From Collinsella sp. (GTDB lineage: Bacteria; Actinomycetota; Coriobacteriia; Coriobacteriales; Coriobacteriaceae), in NCBI GenBank assembly GCA_031296755.1, contig JAUMMZ010000033.1, positions 1-8,933 on the forward strand: DNA of 8,933 nt, in the 5' to 3' direction. Under the pieces are notes generated by a model. It saw only the letters and a program-made list of their open reading frames with translations. It did no database searches and was not told the origin of the DNA. A program made the translations under genes and the position numbers. Shown in pieces: positions 1-6,286 of this stretch. Position 1 is the stretch's first letter, and each line of letters starts with the position of its first letter.

Positions 1-140
1 GAGCCCCGCCGCCGGGCGGCAGACATATAAGGTCGATCGCGAGTTCCGCACGAGCCGGAGAGCACTTAATGTGCTCTCCGTGCGAGTCAGGACTGTCCGA
101 GCAGGCGACCTTATATGTCTGCCGCCCGGCGGCGGGGCTC
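1..140. repeat. Perfect 35-bp inverted repeat enclosing an inner hairpin
   Basis: Bases 1-35 are the exact reverse complement of 106-140. Inside the 70-nt spacer a second stem pairs GGAGAGCAC (57-65) with GTGCTCTCC (71-79) around a TTAAT loop, and CGCAC (47-51) can pair with GTGCG (80-84) across a 5-nt bulge. Each long arm also contains its own GC-rich palindrome, GCCGCCGGGCGGC (8-20 and its mate). It lies just downstream of the PFL-family gene on the minus strand, but no U-tract follows, so it is not a normal intrinsic terminator. It could be a palindromic intergenic repeat, a small invertible or mobile element, or a fold-back artefact at a contig end, since it starts at base 1. No credible gene lies inside it. 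Confidence 0.85.
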
Positions 141-158
141 CTCGCCCGAACCCCTCAG

Positions 159-1523
159 CTAGTTCTTCAGCGAGTTCAGCGGCGCCGGGAAGCGTCCGCC
201 ACGGTGGGCAAGCACGGTGCCGGCGTTGGGGTTCACCGGCATGATGGGCGCACGGCCGAACAGGCCGCCGTACTCGACGCAGTCGCCCACGCCCTTGCCG
301 ATGGCGGGAATCACGCGGACGGCCGTGGTCTTGTTGTTGATGACGCCGATAGCCATCTCGTCGGCGATGATGCCGGCGATGGTCTCGACCGGGGTGTCGC
401 CGGGGATGGCGATCATGTCCAGGCCGACGGAGCACACGCAGGTCATGGCCTCGAGCTTCTCGAGCGAAAGCGCGCCGGCCTCGACGGCGGCGATCATGCC
501 GGCATCCTCGGACACGGGGATAAAGGCGCCGGAGAGACCACCCACGCTGGAGCTGGCCATGACGCCGCCCTTCTTGACGGCATCGTTGAGCATGGCGAGC
601 GCGCAGGTCGTGCCCGGGCCACCGCAGGTACCAACACCGATGATCTCGAGGATGCGGGCAACGGAGTCGCCGATGGCAGGCGTGGGAGCCAGCGACAGGT
701 CGACAATGCCCTTCTCGACACCCAGGCGATGGGCGGCCTCGCGGCTCATGAGCTCACCGGCGCGGGTGATCTTAAAGGCGGTCTGCTTAATCTTCTCGGC
801 GACCTCCATCATCGATGCGGAATCGGGCAGCGTCTCCAGGGCTGCGGCCATAACGCCGGGGCCCGAGACGCCTACGTTGATGACGGCGTCGGCCTCGCCA
901 CCGCCGTGGACAGCGCCCGCCATGAACGGGGAGTCCTCGACCATGTTGGCAAAGCAGACAAACTTGGAAGCGCCGACGGAGTCCTGGTCGGCCGTGAGCT
1001 TAGCGGCGTCGATGATGGTCTGCGCAGCCATGAGCACGGCGTCCATGTTGATGCCGGCGCGCAGGCTGGCGACGTTGACGCTGGAGCAGACGCGACTCGT
1101 GGTGGCGAGCGCCTGCGGGATGGACTGGATGACGCGGCGGTCGGCGTCGCCGATGCCCTTCTGGACGAGCGCGGAGAAGCCGCCCAGGTAGTCGATGCCG
1201 AGGGTCTCGGCCGCACGGTCGAGGGCATGCGCGATGGGGGTGAGGTCCTCATCCTTGCAGCAAGCGGCGATCTGCGCCACCGGGGTGACGGAGACGCGCT
1301 TGTTGACGATGGGGATGCCGTACTCGCGCTCGAGGTTCTCGGCGGTCTCGACCAAGTGCTCAGCCGTGTGCGTCACGTGGTCGTAGATCTTCGTGCACAT
1401 GCGGTCGAGGTTCTCGTCGCCGCAACCCATGAGCGAAACACCCATGGTGATGGTCCTGATGTCGAGGTTCTGCTCCTCAACCATGCCGCGGGTTTCCGCG
1501 ATTTCTGCGGGCGTGATCGCCAT
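159..1523 (-). CDS. UPF0210 / PFL-family protein (DUF711), function unknown
   Basis: A 454-residue cytosolic protein of the UPF0210 (DUF711) family, called PFL-like because the family fold resembles pyruvate formate-lyase. No reaction is established for the family as far as I know. Recognisable family segments are EEQNLDIRTITMG (16-28), IPIVNKRVSVTP (70-81), RVCSSVN (144-150), DLSLAPTPAIGDS (275-287), GVGTCGGPGTTC (296-307) and a C-terminal NPNAG...HRGGRFPAP. I see no signal peptide or membrane helix. The frame is open back to 1580, but the ATG at 1523 is preferred: AGGAG lies 7 nt upstream, the product then begins MAITPAEIAE as family members do, and the length fits the family (about 450). 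It is the last minus-strand gene, 108 bp after metH, with its own ribosome binding site and possibly its own promoter. The small ACT-domain protein (UPF0237) often found beside this family is not seen here. Confidence 0.93.
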   Translation of the reverse strand: MAITPAEIAETRGMVEEQNLDIRTITMGVSLMGCGDENLDRMCTKIYDHVTHTAEHLVETAENLEREYGIPIVNKRVSVTPVAQIAACCKDEDLTPIAHALDRAAETLGIDYLGGFSALVQKGIGDADRRVIQSIPQALATTSRVCSSVNVASLRAGINMDAVLMAAQTIIDAAKLTADQDSVGASKFVCFANMVEDSPFMAGAVHGGGEADAVINVGVSGPGVMAAALETLPDSASMMEVAEKIKQTAFKITRAGELMSREAAHRLGVEKGIVDLSLAPTPAIGDSVARILEIIGVGTCGGPGTTCALAMLNDAVKKGGVMASSSVGGLSGAFIPVSEDAGMIAAVEAGALSLEKLEAMTCVCSVGLDMIAIPGDTPVETIAGIIADEMAIGVINNKTTAVRVIPAIGKGVGDCVEYGGLFGRAPIMPVNPNAGTVLAHRGGRFPAPLNSLKN

Positions 1524-1564
1524 CCTTGCGCTCCTATCTGCCAAAACGAGCATAGTCTTATCTA

Positions 1565-1570
1565 TTCTAA
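1565..1570 (-). promoter_or_regulatory. Candidate -10 box (TAGAAT) for the PFL-family gene
   Basis: Read on the minus strand this is TAGAAT, a 5/6 match to TATAAT, ending 41 nt before the ATG at 1523. The same hexamer sits 43 nt before metF and 42 nt before the last gene of the window. No good -35 hexamer lies at normal spacing; that position is inside the neighbouring hairpin. The call is therefore tentative. Confidence 0.35.
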
Positions 1571-1606
1571 CGTGCCGCACGTGCCAAGTGGCGCATGCGG
1601 CACGTT
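1569..1606. promoter_or_regulatory. Inverted repeat between metH and the PFL gene: operator or weak terminator
   Basis: AACGTGCCGCA (1569-1579) pairs perfectly with TGCGGCACGTT (1596-1606). After one mismatch GTGCC (1581-1585) pairs with GGCGC (1590-1594) around a 4-nt loop, with one G-U pair. The T-run (TTTT at 1605-1608) is on the plus-strand side, opposite to the direction of the flanking genes, so as a metH terminator it would be poor. The heptamer ACGTGCC occurs at 1570-1576 and 1579-1585, and inverted at 1599-1605, overlapping the candidate -10/-35 region. That arrangement would also suit a repressor site. Confidence 0.55.
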
Positions 1607-1631
1607 TTGGTGCTCGGTTGTTTCCGTTGTG

Positions 1632-4190
1632 TTACTGCCCAAAGACCTCTTCGGCGATGCGCGCGCTTTCGGCGGCGTCCTTGGCGTAGTAGTCTGCGCC
1701 AATCTGTTTGGCGTATTCGGGGGTGAGCACGGCGCCGCCTACGATGATCTTGACGCCCGGCACCTCGGCATGAAGCAGCTTGATGGTCTCCTCCATGGCG
1801 ACGACCGTGGTAGTCATAAGCGCCGAGAGGCCGACGAGCTTAATGTCACGCTCCTGCACGGTCTTGAGCACCTCTTGCGGGTCGACGTCGCGGCCTAGGT
1901 CAAAGACGGTATAGCCGTAGTTATCGAGCAGCATCTTGACGATGTTCTTACCGATGTCGTGGATATCGCCCTTGACGGTGGCCACGCAGATCTTGCCCTT
2001 GTCGGCAATCTCGCCGGCGGGCATCAGACGCTTGATGGTGTCGAAGCCCACGCGTGCGGCCTCGGCCGAGGCCATGAGCTGCGGCAAGAAGAACTTGCCC
2101 TGGTCAAAGAGGACGCCAACTTCGTCGAGGGCGGGGATAAAGTGATTGTTGATGAGGTCCATGGCGTCGTGGTCTGCCAGCAGACGCTCGGTCTCGGCAG
2201 CGATCTCGCCTTTGCGGCCCGAGACGACCATGCGACGAATCGGGTCGTCGTTGCCGTCGGTGCCGGCGGTGCCAGCAGCGGGCGCGGCGTCGGTCGATAC
2301 CGCCTGGGCCGCTGCCGGGTTTGCGGCGATCTTATACGGATCGGTCCAGCCGGCGTAGCGCTCGATGTATCCGGTCGAGCCCTCGTCCTCAACGCTCAGG
2401 ACGCGATAGCTGTAGACAGTATCCATAAAGCGCTTGGAGCCCGGGTTCATGATGGGGGCGTCCAGGCCCGCGCCAAAGGCGGCGGCCAAAAAGACCGAGC
2501 CCAGCAGCGGGCGGGCAGGCAGGCCAAAGCTGATGTTCGACACGCCGAGCGCGCATTTGACGCCCAGACGCTCCTTGCACAGGGACATGGCGCGCAGGAT
2601 CTGCTCGGCTTGGCGTTGATTGGTCGAGGCGGTCATGACCAGGCAGTCGATGAGGATGCGGTCCGGGCCGATGCCGTAGCGGGCAGCCTCGGCCACGATG
2701 CGCTCGGCGATGGCGAAGCGGGCCTCGGCGGTATCGGGGATGCCGCCTTCGTCGAGCGTAAGGCCGACAACGTTGGTGCCGTAGTGGGCGACCAGCGGAA
2801 AGATCTCATCCATGATCTGCTGTTTGCCATTGACCGAGTTGATGATGGGCTTGCCGGCGTAGCGGCGCACGGCGGCCTCGACAGCGGCGGGATCGGTGGA
2901 GTCGATCTGCAGCGGCAGCAGCGTGGAGCCCTGGAGCTGTTCGGTCGCCTGTTGGATGATCTTGACCTCGTCGATCTCGGGCAGGCCGACGTTGACGTCC
3001 AGGATGTCGGCGCCCTGTTCCTGCTGGCTGATGCCCTGGCTCACGACGTAGTCCAGGTCGCCGTCGCGCAGGGCCTGCTGCAGGCGCTTTTTGCCGGTGG
3101 GGTTGATGCGCTCGCCGATGACGGCGATCTTGTGGCCGTCGCAGGGAAGGTCCACGACCGTTTGGGCGCTCGTGACCGACATGCTGGGCTTGCGGCGGCG
3201 CGGGCTGGGCGTGTGGTTGTCGATAAGCGTGCGTAAGGCCGCCATGTGCGCCGGCGTGGTGCCGCAGCAACCGCCCACGACGCTCACACCGTCGGCGATC
3301 ATGCCGGCGACGGCCTCGGCGTATTCGGGGGCTTGGATATCAAAGACGGTGTTGCCGTCGTCGTCTACATGGGGGAGTCCTGCATTAGCCTGCACCATAA
3401 CGGGCTTGTCGGTAACGGTGAGCATACGTGCGGCGAGTCCTCGGAGCTCGGCCGGTCCTTGGCTGCAGTTGATGCCCAAAACGTCGGCACCGATGGCGTC
3501 GAGCGTGATGGCGGCGACCTCGGGGCTCGTTCCTAGGAAGGTACGGCCGTCTTCCTCAAAGGTCATGGTGGCAAAGACGGGCAGGTCGGAGTTCTCGCGG
3601 CAGGCGAGGACAGCCGCCTTGATCTCGGCCAGGTCGGTCATGGTCTCGATAATAAAGAGGTCCACACCCGCGGCGACGCCGGCGCGCACTTCCTCGGCAA
3701 AGAGGTCGTAGGCCTCGTCGAAGCTCAGAGTACCCAGGGGGCGAAGCAGCGCGCCGATGGGGCCGATATCGCCGGCGACGTAGCGGGCGCCGGCCTCGCG
3801 GGCGCAGGTGACGGCCGCGGCAAAGACGTCTGCCACGGTGGCAGCACCGTCGAGCTTGTGGGCGTTGGCGCCAAAGGTATTGGCGGTGATCACGTCGCAG
3901 CCAGCCTCGACGTACTGGCGCTGAATGTCGGTAATGACCTGGGGCTCCTCAAAGTTGAGCAGCTCGGGCAGGGCGCCCGCCTTCATGCCAGCGGCCTGCA
4001 ACATGGTGCCCATGCCGCCGTCGAACAGCAGGTGTCCCGTGCCATCGATGGCCGCACGCAGGCGATCGTCCTTAATGCGCAGGTCGTCGATCGTGCGTGT
4101 CTTGTATGCAGCGCCGTTGCAGCGTGCGGCATTGACGGGCGCTGCCAGCGCGGTACCGTCCAGATCATGAGTGATAAGCGGAGTAAACAT
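1632..4190 (-). CDS. metH: Cobalamin-dependent methionine synthase, short form lacking the activation domain
   Basis: An 852-residue cytosolic enzyme that transfers the methyl group of 5-methyl-THF to homocysteine through cobalamin, giving methionine and THF. Domains in order: homocysteine S-methyltransferase barrel (about 45-325) with LLFDGGMGTML and the three zinc-binding cysteines Cys242 (NCSQGP) and Cys308-Cys309 (GGCCGTTP); pterin-binding barrel (about 345-615) with IGERINPTGKK and ILDVNVG; an Ala-rich linker (about 620-640); four-helix cap (about 640-725); and cobalamin-binding Rossmann domain (about 730-852) with DxHxxG at Asp742, His744 (lower cobalt ligand) and Gly747. It stops after the B12 domain, whereas the E. 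coli enzyme (about 1,230 residues) continues into an AdoMet-binding reactivation domain; that function is probably supplied by the gene just upstream. The start is set by TAGGAG ending 6 nt before the ATG and overlapping the previous stop codon. About 45 residues precede the first barrel motif, longer than usual, with no recognised domain. All expected ligands are present. Confidence 0.96.
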   Translation of the reverse strand: MFTPLITHDLDGTALAAPVNAARCNGAAYKTRTIDDLRIKDDRLRAAIDGTGHLLFDGGMGTMLQAAGMKAGALPELLNFEEPQVITDIQRQYVEAGCDVITANTFGANAHKLDGAATVADVFAAAVTCAREAGARYVAGDIGPIGALLRPLGTLSFDEAYDLFAEEVRAGVAAGVDLFIIETMTDLAEIKAAVLACRENSDLPVFATMTFEEDGRTFLGTSPEVAAITLDAIGADVLGINCSQGPAELRGLAARMLTVTDKPVMVQANAGLPHVDDDGNTVFDIQAPEYAEAVAGMIADGVSVVGGCCGTTPAHMAALRTLIDNHTPSPRRRKPSMSVTSAQTVVDLPCDGHKIAVIGERINPTGKKRLQQALRDGDLDYVVSQGISQQEQGADILDVNVGLPEIDEVKIIQQATEQLQGSTLLPLQIDSTDPAAVEAAVRRYAGKPIINSVNGKQQIMDEIFPLVAHYGTNVVGLTLDEGGIPDTAEARFAIAERIVAEAARYGIGPDRILIDCLVMTASTNQRQAEQILRAMSLCKERLGVKCALGVSNISFGLPARPLLGSVFLAAAFGAGLDAPIMNPGSKRFMDTVYSYRVLSVEDEGSTGYIERYAGWTDPYKIAANPAAAQAVSTDAAPAAGTAGTDGNDDPIRRMVVSGRKGEIAAETERLLADHDAMDLINNHFIPALDEVGVLFDQGKFFLPQLMASAEAARVGFDTIKRLMPAGEIADKGKICVATVKGDIHDIGKNIVKMLLDNYGYTVFDLGRDVDPQEVLKTVQERDIKLVGLSALMTTTVVAMEETIKLLHAEVPGVKIIVGGAVLTPEYAKQIGADYYAKDAAESARIAEEVFGQ

Positions 4191-4199
4191 CGAGGGCTC

Positions 4200-4988
4200 C
4201 TAATGGCTGGAATAGCAGGTGGTGTGGGCGGCGCGGAAGCGGCAGTGCTCGCGCATGCGGCAGATATTGCAGGTGGGGCGGCTCTGGGCGTCGTGGACTT
4301 CGCCGTCGAATAGGCCGATCACCGCGGTCACGCTTTTGGTGGGCATGAGCAGGCTGGTGGGTGTGACGGTAAGCCCGATGAGCCGCGTGGCGTTGAGCGC
4401 ATTGACGATCGAGCGCTGGGCCGAGAGCGGGCAGTCGCCGTAGCCGGGACTAAAACGCCAGTTGCCGGCGAGTCCGTGTGCGGCGGCCGCAGCCTTGACC
4501 TGCTGGTCCATTTGCTCAACGGCGGCTTCCACGTAAGCGGAGCACGCGGCGTCGAGCACGGCGCCCTCCAGGGGATGTTGGGCTCCCGTGGTGCGCAGGC
4601 GACGCTCGGCGTCCATGCCGAGGGTGCATGCCATGAGCGCGGCAAAGCGGGCATCTTTGAGATGTCGATAGATATCGCGACCTCGCAGCTCAACGTTGGT
4701 GCCGACCAAGCGAATGCAAGGCTCACTTTGTTCGTCCACGCCCGTGGCATCGACGGCAAACACGCGGCGCACGCCACGAGGCTCAATGTCCAGTTCCAGA
4801 CGCTCGACCACAAGCTCAATACGTCGTGACAGCTCGGGCTCAATCTGCTGGCCGCCGTAACCCAGATACCGCAGCATCTCGGCACGGTCGACACGGGGAT
4901 GGTGCGCGGCATCGATACGGTAGAGCGCCGGTGACGCAAGGTCGGCCGGCACTTCGACAGCGATTGTATCGATGTGCGGTTTTTCCAT
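4200..4988 (-). CDS. Stand-alone methionine synthase reactivation protein (AdoMet-binding MetH activation domain)
   Basis: A 262-residue cytosolic protein resembling the C-terminal reactivation domain of long MetH. In that system oxidised cob(II)alamin is reductively methylated with AdoMet as methyl donor. The clearest match is RFSPGYGDCPLSAQ (178-191), corresponding to the AdoMet-binding RxxPGY segment of MetH, followed by LLMPTKSVTAVIG (213-225). The tail carries Cys240, Cys243, Cys249 and Cys258 (CNICRMREHC then CY), which could hold a metal or an iron-sulfur cluster, although no function is proven. Context supports the role: it lies between metF and a metH lacking this domain. Its ATG shares one base with the metF stop codon (TAATG), and its own stop overlaps the metH ribosome binding site, so the three are probably made in step. 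Thermotoga maritima has a comparable split of MetH and activation protein. The main uncertainty is whether the cysteine tail adds a second activity. Confidence 0.87.
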   Translation of the reverse strand: MEKPHIDTIAVEVPADLASPALYRIDAAHHPRVDRAEMLRYLGYGGQQIEPELSRRIELVVERLELDIEPRGVRRVFAVDATGVDEQSEPCIRLVGTNVELRGRDIYRHLKDARFAALMACTLGMDAERRLRTTGAQHPLEGAVLDAACSAYVEAAVEQMDQQVKAAAAAHGLAGNWRFSPGYGDCPLSAQRSIVNALNATRLIGLTVTPTSLLMPTKSVTAVIGLFDGEVHDAQSRPTCNICRMREHCRFRAAHTTCYSSH

Positions 4989-5860
4989 TACCCCAGGCGC
5001 TCCATAATGGTCGCGGCGATCGCAGGACGGTTCATAGTGTACAGGTGCAGGCCGTCAGCGCCGTGCTCCTTGAGGTCGCAAAGCTGGCGGGCTGCATAAT
5101 CTACACCAGCTGCCTGCAGGCTCTCGGGGTCGTTCTCGTACTTGGCGAGAATCTTGATGACGGGGGAGGGCAGCGACGCGCCGCACATAAAGACCATGCG
5201 GCTGATCTGCGACTTGCCCATAAACGGCATGATGCCCGCGGTAATGGGCACGGTGATGCCGGCCTTGTCGGCAAGCTCGCGAAAACGGTAGAAGCACTCA
5301 TTATCAAAGAAGAGCTGCGTCACAAAGAAGCTCGCGCCGGCGTCCTGCTTTTGCTTGAGGTGTTCGACCGAGAGGTTGAGGTCCTCACAGGCAATGTGGC
5401 CCTCGGGGTAGGCTGCGGCGCCCACACAAAAGCCGGCGTCGACGAGCTCGGGGATGAGGTCGCGGGCGTAGGCGTAGTCCGAGGCGGGCTTGTCGTCCTC
5501 GGTCGCGCCGGCAGGGAGATCGCCACGCAGGGCCAGAATGTTTTCAACGCCGGCGGTGCGATACTCGTCGATCTTGGCGGCGATATCGGCATGCGAGCGG
5601 CCCACGCAGGTAAGGTGTGCCACCGAGGGTGTATCGAATTCGCTCGTAATCATATGCGCGATGGGGGCGGTGGTGGCGCCGTTGCCCGAGCCGCCAGCCG
5701 AGCAGGTGACCGAGACAAAGCTCGGCGAAAGCTTGCACAGATTGCCTGCCACTTCGCGAGCCGTGTCGAGGGTGAGCTCGCCCTTGGGCGGGAACATCTC
5801 AAACGAAACGGGCGCGGTGCCCTGGGATGCTGCCTGCTTAAAAACCTCGTCGACGCGCAT
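4988..5860 (-). CDS. metF: Methylenetetrahydrofolate reductase
   Basis: A 290-residue cytosolic flavoprotein that reduces 5,10-methylene-THF to 5-methyl-THF, the methyl donor for the metH product encoded downstream. It is a single catalytic barrel of bacterial MetF length. Visible motifs are SFEMFPPK (19-26) with Glu21 in the place of the E. coli catalytic Glu28, LALRGD (109-114) at the FAD/folate site, YPEGH (151-155), TQLFFD (181-186) with the folate-contacting Gln182, and LHLYTMNR (271-278) near the C-terminus. The frame is open to 5926, but the ATG at 5860 is chosen: GAGGAG ends 6 nt before it, and the product then begins MRVDEVFKQA without a non-conserved 22-residue lead. It is first in the minus-strand methionine unit and its stop overlaps the next start. 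I see no MetV-like zinc-finger partner, so methionine supply is likelier than an acetogenic role. Confidence 0.96.
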   Translation of the reverse strand: MRVDEVFKQAASQGTAPVSFEMFPPKGELTLDTAREVAGNLCKLSPSFVSVTCSAGGSGNGATTAPIAHMITSEFDTPSVAHLTCVGRSHADIAAKIDEYRTAGVENILALRGDLPAGATEDDKPASDYAYARDLIPELVDAGFCVGAAAYPEGHIACEDLNLSVEHLKQKQDAGASFFVTQLFFDNECFYRFRELADKAGITVPITAGIMPFMGKSQISRMVFMCGASLPSPVIKILAKYENDPESLQAAGVDYAARQLCDLKEHGADGLHLYTMNRPAIAATIMERLG

Positions 5861-5903
5861 ATCGTGCTCCTCTAGATACGTAATAGTGTGATGTGTTGTA
5901 AGG

Positions 5904-5909
5904 ATTCTA
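5904..5909 (-). promoter_or_regulatory. Candidate -10 box (TAGAAT) for the metF-metH unit
   Basis: Read on the minus strand this is TAGAAT, ending 43 nt before the metF ATG, giving a plausible leader of about 37 nt. No convincing -35 hexamer lies 16-18 nt upstream, so activator dependence or a wrong call are both possible. I recognise no SAM, cobalamin or other known riboswitch between here and metF, and the predicted leader is too short for one. Confidence 0.35.
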
Positions 5910-6024
5910 CAGCACCACTGTGTCACGGTGGAGTTTCACTCGTTATTCGGGGATACCAATCAAAGATGCCTTGCTATCGGCTTTCTCTATAACAGAGCGG
6001 CTAATCTAGGCACGGACTATAAAG

Positions 6025-6050
6025 ACTGGTATCTGATGCAAAATACCAGT
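6025..6050. promoter_or_regulatory. 8-10-8 inverted repeat, probable operator
   Basis: ACTGGTAT (6025-6032) and ATACCAGT (6043-6050) are perfect reverse complements around a 10-nt A-rich spacer. A related half-site, ATACCAAT, lies at 5953-5960. There is no U-tract on either strand, so a protein-binding site is likelier than a terminator. Its place near the middle of the divergent region fits a shared or metF-side regulator. Which regulator binds cannot be read from the sequence. Confidence 0.5.
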
Positions 6051-6169
6051 TAATAGAGCTCCATCCCAAATTGACTACCCTTAAACCATGGGGAGAGGTC
6101 TGCAATTTATGCAGTTGATTGGCTGTTGAGGGTGGCAACGCCGCCTCGATAGGGTAACCTCATTGATTG

Positions 6170-6207
6170 GTTTCGCGACAGCAACATAACGGTAATGTCG
6201 CGGAAAC
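6170..6207 (+). promoter_or_regulatory. GlnR-like tandem operator upstream of glnN
   Basis: Four 5-mers occur at exact 6-nt spacing: GTTTC (6170-6174), GCAAC (6181-6185), GTAAT (6192-6196) and GAAAC (6203-6207). This fits the actinomycete GlnR double-box pattern gTnAC-n6-GaAAC repeated twice, with 15 of 18 specified bases matching. The outer parts also form an inverted repeat, GTTTCGCGACA (6170-6180) with TGTCGCGGAAAC (6196-6207), with one extra G in the right arm. A weak promoter (TTGATT at 6163-6168, 16 nt, CATAAC at 6185-6190) would overlap it. A nitrogen regulator acting on glutamine synthetase makes sense, but I cannot see whether this organism has an OmpR-type GlnR. Confidence 0.45.
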
Positions 6208-6211
6208 ACGG

Positions 6212-6265
6212 CGAGTCTAAGCTATGACTCGTTCGTTAGTAATCAACACCGCTTCTCACGCGGTG
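6212..6265 (+). other. Two small hairpins in the glnN leader
   Basis: CGAGTC (6212-6217) pairs with GACTCG (6226-6231) around 8 nt, and CACCGC (6247-6252) pairs with GCGGTG (6260-6265) around 7 nt. The second ends 9 nt before the AAGGGAG ribosome binding site of glnN. They may affect mRNA stability or translation. Neither has a U-tract. Confidence 0.4.
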
Positions 6266-6286
6266 CCGATACGAAGGGAGTTCCGT

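Larger units (their letters stand above)
5861..6286. other. Divergent regulatory region between metF and glnN (non-coding)
   Basis: This 426-bp region holds no credible gene and is richer in A+T than its flanks. Besides the sites listed separately it has the octamer TTGATTGG at 6115-6122 and 6163-6170, and inverted at 5956-5963. It also has a weak hairpin at 5915-5931 (CCACTGT / ACGGTGG) and a compact hairpin GGTGGC-AAC-GCCGCC at 6131-6145. Both transcription units must be started from within it, so some elements could influence both. Confidence 0.7.

Noticed and set aside
69..1898. 609-codon open frame on the plus strand
   Set aside because: It lies antisense to the PFL gene and the end of metH, has a low-complexity H/D/G/A-rich translation, and crosses two real genes and an intergenic hairpin. 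It is a typical high-GC shadow frame.
1959..3236. 425-codon open frame on the plus strand
   Set aside because: It is antisense to metH, whose domains are complete and recognisable. The translation is repetitive and matches no family I know.
6128..6145. T-box-like string GAGGGTGGCAACGCC upstream of glnN
   Set aside because: It resembles the T-box core, but there is no following terminator with a U-run, no clear stem I or specifier loop, and too little leader. The bases fold more simply as GGTGGC-AAC-GCCGCC, and glnN is not a usual T-box target.
5861..6223. SAM or cobalamin riboswitch ahead of the methionine genes
   Set aside because: These were expected for metF/metH, but I could not recognise conserved core elements of either class on the minus strand. 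The likely leader is only about 37 nt.
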